Assembly: GCA_965261795.1 (NCBI GenBank)
Contig: OZ253476.1
Location: 496,001-560,000 of the forward strand
Direction of reading: 5' to 3'
Source: CBDCFV01 sp965261795
Lineage (GTDB): Bacteria; Chloroflexota; Dehalococcoidia; Lucifugimonadales; UBA3495
Length of the DNA: 64,000 nucleotides
The notes under the pieces were generated by a model. That model searched no databases. It was not told the DNA's origin and saw nothing but the letters and a program-made list of their open reading frames with translations. A program made the position numbers and the translations under genes. This document shows positions 32,670 to 40,748 of the stretch, piece by piece (the first letter of the stretch is position 1; every line of letters begins with the position of its first letter).

Positions 32670-33300
32670 TCCAAAATCGTCATTCCCGCAATCGTCATTC
32701 CCGCCCCAAAATCGTCATTCCCGCCCCAAAATCGTCATTCCCGCGCAGGCGGGAATCCACACTTACGGCCTAAGTTCCCCGCCTTCGCGGGGAAGACGAA
32801 TAAAAGATAACCCGTCATTCCCCCAATCGTCATTCCCGCCCCAAAGTCGTCATTCCCGCCCCAAAATCGTCATTCCCGCGCAGGCGGGAATCCACACCTA
32901 CGGCCTAAGTTCCCCGCCTTCGCGGGGAAGACGAATAAAAGATAACCCGTCATTCCCGCAATCGCCATTCCCCCAATCGTCATTCCCGCCCCAAAATCGT
33001 CATTCCCGCGCAGGCGGGAATCCAGTCCGGCCTTGCCCCAAAGTCGTCATTCCCGCGCAGGCGGGAATCCACACCTACGGCCTAAGTTCCCCGCCTTCGC
33101 GGGGAAGACGAATAAAAGATAACCCGTCATTCCCGCAATCGTCATTCCCGCCCCAAAATCGTCATTCCCGCCCCAAAGTCGTCATTCCCGCGCAGGCGGG
33201 AATCCACACCTACGGCCTAAGTTCCCCGCCTTCGCGGGGAAGACGAATAAAAGGGGAAGACGAATAGCGGGGAAGACGAATAAAAGGTGACCCGTCATTC
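32670..33300. repeat. Mixed family 1/family 3 palindrome array
   Basis: Four higher-order units containing CGTCATTCCCGCCCCAAAAT half-units, ATTCCCGCGCAGGCGGGAAT palindromes and TTCCCCGCCTTCGCGGGGAA palindromes with GACGAATAAAAG, filling the whole space between the moeA start and the pheT end. The moeA promoter must lie in or just before it. Confidence 0.92.
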
Positions 33301-33307
33301 CCACTCT

Positions 33308-35710
33308 TTACGCCCGCAACCGGGCGCCAAACTGGTTTTCCAAGGTACGCAGGAGACCTTGCAAGGACCTCTCAACGTCTTCCGCGGTCAAAGTCCGCTG
33401 GTGCGACTGGAAGAACAAGTGAAAAGCGAGGGACTTGGTTCCAGCAGGGATACGGTCCCCGGTGTAGACATCGAACAACTCTGCCCGGTCCACCAAGCGG
33501 TGCCGCAACAGCGCTTCCCTCACTTGGCCGGCGGCAACGTCCGACGGGACCACCAAGGCAAGGTCACGGGTAGCGGCAGGGTAGCGCGCCAAGGACTGGA
33601 CCCGCCGGGAGGTATCGGAAAGACACTGCAAAAGGCTTTGCAAACGCAGTTCGAACAAAGCCACCGGACGCGGGTCCAAGTCGAAACGCTCCAGCATCTC
33701 CGGGTGGACTTCCCCCACCAAGCCTACCTCCACCCCGTCGGCCAGAATCCTGGCGCAACGACCTGGGTGGAACATAGGATCGTCGGACGGCTCGAAGACG
33801 CCATCAATACCCAGTTGGCCCAGCACCGCTTCGACCGCGCCTTTGGCGTCGTAGAAGTCCAGAACGCCCTCGTCAACCAACCACGAGGCCTCCCAGCGGC
33901 GTCCGGCCAACACTCCACAGGCAGTGTCCTGCTCGTCGGGAAGCTCTCCGGCCCTCGGAACAAAGGCCCGGCCCACTTCAAACAACCGGAAAGGACCTTC
34001 GTCATGACCTTGGTTGGCCTCCAGGGTTGCCAGCACGCTGCCGCGCAGGCTTGGACGCAGGTATTGCTGCTCCGAACTCATCGGATTGGCCAGCCGCAGC
34101 GGAGGGTTATCGGACTCCAACAGGCCGGCCCTTCTCAAGTCATCCTCGCTGATCAAGGGGTAGCTGATTGTCTCCTGCATTCCGACGCCGGCGAGAGCAT
34201 CTTTCACCCTGTTGATCAGGCCGGTCAACGAGTTGCCGGATTGGTACGGTATCGGAGTGGAGAGCATCGCGGTGGGCACGGAGTCGTACCCGATGATCCT
34301 GATCACCTCTTCCACCAAGTCTTCTTCAATGTTGATGTCGTTGCGCCAGTAAGGAACCGCGGCTTCAAGCGCGCCGGGCGCAGTTTGCCGGTACTGGAAC
34401 CCCAGCGAACCCAACACTTGCTCCACCTGTTCAACCCGGATGTCCATTCCCAGGACTTTCTTCAACCGCGCCGTGGTCACCGCCACCGTCCGGCCGCCGG
34501 AATGGGGGTTTGGGAACACGTCGATAATACCCTGCGCTACTTGTCCGCCGGACAATTGCCGTATCAACTGTGTCGCGCGTCGCAGGGCAATGGGCGCCAA
34601 CTCCGGATTGAGGCCCTTTTCAAAACGCAGTGTCGCTTCGGTGTGGGCGCGCAATTCCTGGGCGGTCCTCCGGTTATTCTGGCTGTCGAAGGTAGCCGAT
34701 TCCAGCAGCACCGAGGTGGTTTCCGGGCTTATCTCGCTGTTTGCGCCGCCTATAACCCCGCCGATTCCTATGGGGTCGTTGGCATCGGCTATCACCAGCG
34801 CTTCCGTAGAGAGCTTGCGGTCCACTCCGTCCAAAGTGGTCAACGTTTCGCCGGGCCTCGCCCGCCTGACGATGACGGTGCGGTCCTGGAGGCGGTCGTA
34901 ATCGAAAGCGTGAAGGGGCTGGTTGTACTCCAGCATCACGTAGTTGGTCACATCGACCACGTTGTTGATGGGCCGCAGGCCGGCTTTGGTCAGCCTGTCC
35001 TGAAGCCAACGAGGCGAGGGGCCGATGGTCATTCCCGTGATAAGGCTGGCGGTGTAACGGTGGCACAGGTCAGGATCGGCCACGCTGATGGAGATGCAGT
35101 CTTGAATCGGCGGGCCGTCGTCAGGGTAGCTGACGTCAGGCTCCCGCACCGGCTGCCCGGTCAACGCGCCCACTTCCCGGGCGACACCCAGTATGGAAAG
35201 ACAGTCCAATCGGTTGGGAGTCAACTCCAAGTCCAGGACCGTGTCCCCCAGGTATTGGTCCAAATTCATCCCGGTGGGAGCGTCTTCGGGCAGCACCACA
35301 ATGCCGTCATGGTTGTCGCCCAAGCCCAACTCCAGTTCCGAGCAGATCATTCCTTGTGACACCACGCCCCGGATCCTGGCCGGTTTCAGAGTTTCCTGCT
35401 TGCCAGAGTGACTGTTGTACAGCGTCGCGCCAACCTTGGCGAAGCAGACCTTCTGCCCGGCGGCTACGTTTGGCGCGCCACAGACCACTTCCATCTCTTC
35501 GACGCCGGTGGTCACTTGGCAAAGGGACAGGCGGTCGGCTTGAGGATGGGGTTGGACTGACATCACATGCCCCACGAAGCATTCCGGCCAGCCGCCAATG
35601 ACTATGGCTTCTCCAACCTCTATCCCCGCCATGGTCAGGCGGTGGCTCAACTCATCGACCGATATTTTCAGGTCAACGTATTCCCGCAGCCAGTTTAACG
35701 GCACCCTCAT
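33308..35710 (-). CDS. pheT: Phenylalanine-tRNA ligase beta subunit
   Basis: The 800-residue beta subunit of the alpha2-beta2 enzyme. The N-terminus MRVPLNWLREYVDLKISVDE and the tRNA-binding domain (VGHVMSVQPHPQADRLSLCQ ... GVVSQGMICSE) occupy about residues 1-150. The B3/B4 editing region contains HAFDYDRLQDRTVIVR, the B5 domain lies around 395-470, and the class-II-like core follows. The C-terminal anticodon-binding FDX-ACB domain (SLARYPAATRDLALVV ... FHLFFQSHQRTLTAEDVERS) ends the protein. It follows pheS by 38 bp in the same operon. Its last codons run directly into a palindrome array and no clear terminator was seen. Confidence 0.97.
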   Translation of the reverse strand: MRVPLNWLREYVDLKISVDELSHRLTMAGIEVGEAIVIGGWPECFVGHVMSVQPHPQADRLSLCQVTTGVEEMEVVCGAPNVAAGQKVCFAKVGATLYNSHSGKQETLKPARIRGVVSQGMICSELELGLGDNHDGIVVLPEDAPTGMNLDQYLGDTVLDLELTPNRLDCLSILGVAREVGALTGQPVREPDVSYPDDGPPIQDCISISVADPDLCHRYTASLITGMTIGPSPRWLQDRLTKAGLRPINNVVDVTNYVMLEYNQPLHAFDYDRLQDRTVIVRRARPGETLTTLDGVDRKLSTEALVIADANDPIGIGGVIGGANSEISPETTSVLLESATFDSQNNRRTAQELRAHTEATLRFEKGLNPELAPIALRRATQLIRQLSGGQVAQGIIDVFPNPHSGGRTVAVTTARLKKVLGMDIRVEQVEQVLGSLGFQYRQTAPGALEAAVPYWRNDINIEEDLVEEVIRIIGYDSVPTAMLSTPIPYQSGNSLTGLINRVKDALAGVGMQETISYPLISEDDLRRAGLLESDNPPLRLANPMSSEQQYLRPSLRGSVLATLEANQGHDEGPFRLFEVGRAFVPRAGELPDEQDTACGVLAGRRWEASWLVDEGVLDFYDAKGAVEAVLGQLGIDGVFEPSDDPMFHPGRCARILADGVEVGLVGEVHPEMLERFDLDPRPVALFELRLQSLLQCLSDTSRRVQSLARYPAATRDLALVVPSDVAAGQVREALLRHRLVDRAELFDVYTGDRIPAGTKSLAFHLFFQSHQRTLTAEDVERSLQGLLRTLENQFGARLRA

Positions 35711-35748
35711 AGAATCAATGCAGCTCCGGAGACAAGTAGATACGCAAT

Positions 35749-36819
35749 TCAGAATTGCCGCAGGAAGCGGAGGTCGTTGGAGTAGAACAGGCGTATGTCG
35801 TCGATGCCGTACTTCAGCATGGCAATGCGTTCCGGGCCCATGCCGAAGGCGAAGCCGGTGTACTTGTCGGGATCGTACCCTACGCCCTCAAGCACTCTTG
35901 GATGCACCATGCCGGCTCCCATGATTTCAATCCAGCCGCTATCGCGGCAGATGCGGCAACCGCCTCCTTCCCCTTGGCAAGCGAAGCAGTCGATGGACAC
36001 GTCCACTCCCGGCTCTACAAACGGGAAATAGTCGCAACGGAACCTGATTTTTCGCTCTTCTCCGAACATGCGGCGGGCGAACTCGTAAAGAGTCCCCTTG
36101 AGATTGGCGAAGGTGATGCCCTCATCCACCGCCAAGCCTTCCACTTGGTAAAAGTGCCACTCGTGGGTAGCGTCGGTGGCTTCGTAACGGTAGCACTTGC
36201 CCGGCACCACAACCCGGACGGGCGGTTCCCGGCTCTCCATCACCCGCGCCTGCATCGGAGAGGTATGGGTCCGCAACAACATGGGGTATTCGCCTTGCCC
36301 GTCCTGGTAATCGATCCAGAGGGTGTTGAACATGTCTCTGGCCGGGTGACCTTTGGGGATGTTCAACATCTCGAAGTTATAGTGGTCCCACTCCACTTCA
36401 GGGCCTTCCACCACCCCGAACCCCATAGAACTGAAAACGGCGCAAATCTCGCGGACGATTTGAGTGGTGGGATGCAAGCGGCCCGTGGGCTGTGGGCGGC
36501 CGGGAAGCGTCACATCCAAGCGGTCCTGGGTGGCCGCCTTGGAGAGCAGGGTGTCGTTGATGTGCTTGGCCCGCTCCTCAAGTCGCCCTTCCAAGTCGGT
36601 TTTGGCTTCGTTGGCCAGGGCGCCGGCAGTGCGCCGTTGTTCCATTGGCAGTTGGGATATTCCCCGCAGGAACTGGGTTAGTTGCCCTCGACGGCCCAGA
36701 TATGTCAACCGCCAAGCTTCCAAGGCGTCGAGGTCGTGTATCGCCTCCAGTTCGCCAACCGCCTCTTCAACCAGTTGTTGCACTGTTCGGGTGGGTGATA
36801 TGCCGCTTGATTCCGTCAC
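35749..36819 (-). CDS. pheS: Phenylalanine-tRNA ligase alpha subunit
   Basis: The 356-residue catalytic subunit. The N-terminal coiled coil (LVEEAVGELEAIHDLDALEA) is followed by class II motif 1, motif 2 (PVRVVVPGKCYRYEATDATH ... FYQVEGLAVDE) and motif 3 (GMVHPRVLEGVGYDPDKYTG then FAFGMGPERIAMLKYGIDDIR). The start is GTG at 36819 with AAGGC upstream. A clear promoter lies about 57 bp upstream and pheT follows after 38 bp. Confidence 0.97.
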   Translation of the reverse strand: MTESSGISPTRTVQQLVEEAVGELEAIHDLDALEAWRLTYLGRRGQLTQFLRGISQLPMEQRRTAGALANEAKTDLEGRLEERAKHINDTLLSKAATQDRLDVTLPGRPQPTGRLHPTTQIVREICAVFSSMGFGVVEGPEVEWDHYNFEMLNIPKGHPARDMFNTLWIDYQDGQGEYPMLLRTHTSPMQARVMESREPPVRVVVPGKCYRYEATDATHEWHFYQVEGLAVDEGITFANLKGTLYEFARRMFGEERKIRFRCDYFPFVEPGVDVSIDCFACQGEGGGCRICRDSGWIEIMGAGMVHPRVLEGVGYDPDKYTGFAFGMGPERIAMLKYGIDDIRLFYSNDLRFLRQF

Positions 36820-36875
36820 ACAGGGCTGCCTTAACCGCTCAAGAATAGTCGTAAATCGTCATCGGGCGCACGTTC

Positions 36876-36904
36876 ATTATATGAACGCCGGGCAACAGGG
36901 TCAA
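36876..36904 (-). promoter_or_regulatory. Promoter of pheST, with an overlapping inverted repeat
   Basis: On the minus strand: TTGACC (36904-36899), a 17-nt spacer and TATAAT (36881-36876). The -10 sits inside the inverted repeat CGTTCAT-TAT-ATGAACG (plus-strand 36871-36887), a possible repressor site. Confidence 0.8.
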
Positions 36905-37106
36905 GAATCACACCCTGCCAGCGGGGACCTTCCAAGCTTTCTTGTTATCGTGCTCGCAACACCGGGGCCTATTTATTTATGACATTGGCTTGTAGTAAAT
37001 AGAACATAAGTTCTGTTATTTTAGTTGGGTAGCATTTCCATGTCATTTGTGCTGCTCCGGGAAGGCACACAGCCTCTCTATACAGTTTAGCGGGGTGATC
37101 CAAGAA

Positions 37107-37451
37107 ATGAGGAAGAATGCAAACATGGGCCGGTTCCGCCTGAAGGGCTGCGCAAAGTGCGGCGGGGATTTGGTGGTGGACGAGTTGGACTGGTTGTGCC
37201 TCCAGTGCGGCACCTACTATTACACCAATCTCTATCAAAGGCGGACGCAGGCTGAAGGAGAAGAAGCCAACGGGCCACTCTTTGCCAAGGAAAAGTCTGC
37301 CAAGTCACGCGAGACGGCGACTGGGATAGGTCTGGCGCTATTGCCTTCGCATTTGGGCGTTGACCCGTCAATTGGTGTGGTTATGCAAAGCGCGAACGTG
37401 GTGTTCGCCCAAGCAGGCGCCAGCATCGTATTGTGTCGCGGCGTCAGATGA
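37107..37451 (+). CDS. Small zinc-ribbon protein
   Basis: 114 residues from the ATG at 37107, the most plausible start; in-frame ATGs exist at 37047 and 37125. A zinc ribbon CAKCGGDLVVDELDWLCLQCG with two C-x2-C knuckles is followed by TYYYTNLYQRRTQAEGEEAN. The second half, ending VLCRGVR, is variable and partly hydrophobic. No further domain. The stop overlaps the start of the next gene by 4 bp (ATGA at 37448-37451). The ribbon suggests nucleic-acid or protein binding; the function is unknown. Confidence 0.65.
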   Translation: MRKNANMGRFRLKGCAKCGGDLVVDELDWLCLQCGTYYYTNLYQRRTQAEGEEANGPLFAKEKSAKSRETATGIGLALLPSHLGVDPSIGVVMQSANVVFAQAGASIVLCRGVR

Positions 37452-37933
37452 CCTCGAACGGAATCCCCTCGGTATTGTTCGCGTTGGACGCAAACGTCGG
37501 GGGCAGCGGGTGGGCCCTGTTCAGTTCAAGGGAAATAGTAGCCACTGGGGTTATCGGGGCGGATGTCAAGCGTGGTGCATCGGCCAAGGCCCGGCTATCC
37601 CGGTTGACAGACGATCTGGACCTGCTGGTTGACCGGCGCCGTCCTGACGAGGTTGCGTACAGCCTGCCTTCGGGAATCCATTGGCCGATGCCCGCTTTGG
37701 ACATGCTGCGCGACCAAGTACAAATGTGGTCTAAGAAGCACGGCCTCTCTACGTTCGTCTACACGGCCCAGGAAGTGCGGGCGGCCATCGCCAGGCACCC
37801 CAAGGCGTCCCAAGACAAACTGGCTTATGAAGTAATGGCGATGCTGGGATTGATCGGTCAAAGCAAGACTGTCCGCGAATGGAAGGCCCTCGCCGTGGGC
37901 TGTTATCACCTGTCGTTCCACGATTCATCGTAG
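37448..37933 (+). CDS. Hypothetical protein with a possible RuvC-like (RNase H fold) start
   Basis: 161 residues from the ATG at 37448, which overlaps the upstream stop. The N-terminal strand SVLFALDANVGGSGWALFSS resembles the first strand and metal-binding Asp of RuvC-type resolvases (consensus IDPGxxxTGWA). RRRPDEVAYSLPSGIHWPMP and DKLAYEVMAMLGLIGQSKTV could hold further acidic ligands (Asp, Glu) at expected spacing. This is suggestive, not proven. Its coupling to a zinc-ribbon gene would fit a small nucleic-acid-processing pair. Confidence 0.6.
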   Translation: MTSNGIPSVLFALDANVGGSGWALFSSREIVATGVIGADVKRGASAKARLSRLTDDLDLLVDRRRPDEVAYSLPSGIHWPMPALDMLRDQVQMWSKKHGLSTFVYTAQEVRAAIARHPKASQDKLAYEVMAMLGLIGQSKTVREWKALAVGCYHLSFHDSS

Positions 37934-38060
37934 GAAGTGCCGGGAGTGTATAATTAGGGCATCATTCAGGCCCGCTTCCATCGAGGACTGTTGATTACGG
38001 GATAAGAGCCTCCGGTGAAAACCTGGCTACCGGGACTCTACCCCATGGATTGGAGTAGAT

Positions 38061-38417
38061 ATGCCGATCATACAACGCCCTTACGTTCCCCCTGAAGACC
38101 AAGTGCCTCAAGAAGAGAGCTACGTCAACCCGGGCGACACCCAAGCGGTAAACGGCGCATCGGGAGAGCCGATTACCTTCTATTGCGACTCCATGCACAT
38201 CTTCAGCAGCCTCTACTCCGCCGTCCTCTTCTTCGGCGAGCAGATGGAAGAACGCGAGCCCATCCTGCGGGCGCGCATCAAGGTCAGCCCGCAAATGCTG
38301 AAGGCCATCGCGCTGCTCACAAACAAGCACGTGCGGGAGTATGAAGAGGCCGTTGGGCCCATCACCCTGCCGGACCAGGTGTACGCGGCTTGGGAGCTGG
38401 GCGGGGAATCGGAATGA
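38061..38417 (+). CDS. Hypothetical protein, possibly DUF3467-like
   Basis: 118 residues, acidic, no membrane segment. VPQEESYVNPGDTQAVNGAS, ITFYCDSMHIFSSLYSAVLF and RARIKVSPQMLKAIALLTNK loosely match the strand-loop-helix pattern of DUF3467 proteins (a structural region followed by V-x-M/V-S-P-x-x-A/L-K). The stop overlaps the next start by 4 bp. A TATAAT at 37949-37954 upstream has no good -35 partner. Confidence 0.6.
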   Translation: MPIIQRPYVPPEDQVPQEESYVNPGDTQAVNGASGEPITFYCDSMHIFSSLYSAVLFFGEQMEEREPILRARIKVSPQMLKAIALLTNKHVREYEEAVGPITLPDQVYAAWELGGESE

Positions 38418-38902
38418 ATAAGCCGGACGACAGAGTCCTGGCCGAAGACCTGGCTTGTCCGGTCGAAATTCAGCCGGGGTTCGATCAATCAACACCTGCC
38501 GACTTGGACTGGCGGCTGGCAGGGGCGAGCATTCCCAATGCGGCCACCTACCACCTCACCCACAGCGACGTAAACCGGATAATCGTGGACGTGCTGCGCC
38601 CGTCGGACTCCCCTCCGGACAGCCCATTCGTCCTCACCAAGGAAGTCCCCATCATCATATTGGACAGCTTGGACAAATTCTGGGCGGCGGAGAGCCGGAC
38701 CAAGCTGCCGCTGCGCGGTGTGAGGGTGCCGGTAGAAGGAGACACACCCGAAGCAGCCAAGGCCGCGTTGGCCGCAGACTTGGCCGCCCAGTTGCGGCTG
38801 CTGCTGCTCCTCTCCTCGGCTCACCGGGAACTGGCGCCGCAACTTAAGGAAAACCTGGACTTTTTGCGGTCCATAATGGAACCTGCTCCCGGCTTGCGTT
38901 AA
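38414..38902 (+). CDS. Hypothetical protein
   Basis: 162 residues from the ATG at 38414, which overlaps the upstream stop; an in-frame ATG at 38390 lies inside the upstream gene. Segments AATYHLTHSDVNRIIVDVLR, FVLTKEVPIIILDSLDKFWA and a Leu-rich helix AAQLRLLLLLSSAHRELAPQ are seen. No known motif, no signal peptide. Forms a coupled pair with the 38061 gene. Confidence 0.65.
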   Translation: MNKPDDRVLAEDLACPVEIQPGFDQSTPADLDWRLAGASIPNAATYHLTHSDVNRIIVDVLRPSDSPPDSPFVLTKEVPIIILDSLDKFWAAESRTKLPLRGVRVPVEGDTPEAAKAALAADLAAQLRLLLLLSSAHRELAPQLKENLDFLRSIMEPAPGLR

Positions 38903-38959
38903 CGGCGCATTACCAACCCGTCATCCCCACGAAAGCGGGATGTTGTGGAGAAGCTGTAG

Positions 38960-39694
38960 TTACTGGTCGCGGCCGGGCCGATCCTCGCGGAACAGGAATT
39001 TGACCCGGCGCCAGTCCAGGGCCACGAGCAATGCCGACAGTCCGAAATAAGCGTAAGCGGTCCACAGCCGGTGTTGTGAACCCGGGAAGAACAGGTGGAC
39101 CACAAACAGGCCAAGCAATACGGCCCCCGCCCTCCAATCAACCATGCGCTTCGCGATCAACAACAACCCGAACACGGATACCGCGGTCGTCAGCAGGAAC
39201 TCGATGGCCTGCCTGTCGTCCAAGGGGAACGCCAGCACCTGACCCGCCGAAGCGTTGAAAACCACCACGATCCCGCCGATCAGCAGGGTGAACTTGTTGA
39301 CCTCGGAGGAAATCAGTACGGTCAACCCCGCCGCCGGATTGGCCCGCAGGGCAAACAGCACCGCCACGATGATTTCCGGTGCCTCGGAAGCCAGTGGGGC
39401 AATCCACTGGATGAGTATGAAGTCATCAATACCCAGATGCTGGCCTGTCCTGATGAGGCCTTCTACGAAGGGCTCCGCCGCGACCAGGATAACGCCCGCA
39501 GCATAAACGAACAGAAGCACGGCGCCGCTTTGCCGGCAGCGACCCTATCACCGCTGTGACGCCCATCAGTTCAGGCTCTTCCGCCCTCCGGTAGTGCTGG
39601 CCCACAAGTAGATGATGTAAACACCGATGAGACCAGCGGCCAGCAGTACGTGAATTCCCTCCATGAAGAATATGGCGAAGGTCAGCAGTGCCGG
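38960..39694 (-). pseudogene. Truncated, frameshifted cation/calcium antiporter (CaCA-type) gene
   Basis: The longest piece (38960-39520, about 186 codons) reads like the second half of a sodium/calcium-exchanger-family protein: VILVAAEPFVEGLIRTGQHLG, DDFILIQWIAPLASEAPEII (the alpha-repeat with acidic and Ser/Pro residues) and TVLISSEVNKFTLLIG. Upstream fragments continue the protein in two other frames: ALLTFAIFFMEGIHVLLAAG ... YIIYLWAS (to about 39694) and AEEPELMGVTAVIGSLPA. The whole first alpha-repeat is missing; a TAA precedes the fragment and the usp gene starts 60 bp away on the other strand. A decayed remnant, not a functional transporter. Confidence 0.75.
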
Positions 39695-39756
39695 TTATGG
39701 TAGCATTAGTTGGTCCTTGACCAACTTTCATTCGAAGCTGAGGGGACACGCTTAGC

Positions 39757-40683
39757 ATGTATTCGAAAGTAATCGTACCATTGGACAGCTCCGAATTTTC
39801 CGAACAAGCGTTACCCTACGCCAAGCTCATCGCCGGTCATATGTCCGCGCCCATCGAACTGGTGGAAGCCTACGACATTCTGCCTCCGGCCGTGCATGAC
39901 AGGCACACCGGGTATATCGTGAAACTGATGCTGACAGAGGCGCGGTCCCGTTCGGAAAAATACTTGTCCGGCATCCGCCAGCGGTTGGAGGAAACCGGTC
40001 ACCCGGCCTTGGTGACGACGCTGCGCGGCGCTCCAGCCGAAGCCATATCGGCCCAAGCAAGCGCTGACGCAAATGCGCTGGTGTTAATGTCGACCCACGG
40101 AAGAGGCGGGATTGCCCGCTGGGCTCTGGGCAGCGTGGCCGACAAGGTACTCCACACCGTATCAAATCCTGTGCTCTTTGTCCGGGCCTCGGCCACCGCA
40201 CCGGTCCCGTCGACGGTCTTGGTGGAAAGGATTGTGGCGCCGCTGGACGGGTCCGCAAGAGCGGAACTGTCGTTGCCTCATGTTGCCGGCATGGCTGCGG
40301 CGCTGGGAGCCGGCATAACATTACTCAGGATAACTCCAACTGTGGACTACTATCGCAGTCACTTGGGCGGGGCACTACTCCAACCCCAGGTTGGAACTCG
40401 ATGGATGTCGCCCGACGACTTGGCCGACGCCGACTCCAATCAGGTGAGGGCATACCTGTCACGGGTGAAGAACCGGCTGACGGCTGACCGCCCTCTCGAA
40501 GTGACCATCCACCATCAACAGAACGAGAATGTCGCCCAAGCCATTATAGACAAGGCGTCACATCAGCCCTCCCTGGTGGTGATGAGCAGCCACGGCCAAA
40601 GCGGCATCCGCCGGTTGATGCTGGGGAGCATAGCCGACCGCGTAGTGCGTCACTCCAACGGGCCGGTGCTGGTTGTGCGGTGA
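39757..40683 (+). CDS. Tandem universal stress protein (two UspA domains)
   Basis: 308 residues in two Usp domains, about 1-145 and 150-308. The first starts MYSKVIVPLDSSEFSEQALP and has the ATP-loop STHGRGGIARWALGSVADKV; the second starts VERIVAPLDGSARAELSLPH and has SSHGQSGIRRLMLGSIADRV. Both loops match the G-x2-G-x9-G-(S/T) pattern of nucleotide-binding Usp proteins. Cytoplasmic, stress-related. The ATG at 39757 has GAGGGG upstream. It stands alone, convergent with proS. Confidence 0.93.
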   Translation: MYSKVIVPLDSSEFSEQALPYAKLIAGHMSAPIELVEAYDILPPAVHDRHTGYIVKLMLTEARSRSEKYLSGIRQRLEETGHPALVTTLRGAPAEAISAQASADANALVLMSTHGRGGIARWALGSVADKVLHTVSNPVLFVRASATAPVPSTVLVERIVAPLDGSARAELSLPHVAGMAAALGAGITLLRITPTVDYYRSHLGGALLQPQVGTRWMSPDDLADADSNQVRAYLSRVKNRLTADRPLEVTIHHQQNENVAQAIIDKASHQPSLVVMSSHGQSGIRRLMLGSIADRVVRHSNGPVLVVR

Positions 40684-40748
40684 AAGCGGGCAGATATACA
40701 GCGTTTCGGTCCGTCGAAAACTCCTCAGCCCATATCTGCGACTGTGTA

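Noticed and set aside
40684..40748. Terminator between usp and proS (GCAGATAT ... ATATCTGC)
   Set aside because: The loop is about 35 nt and there is no T-tract, so it is not convincing.
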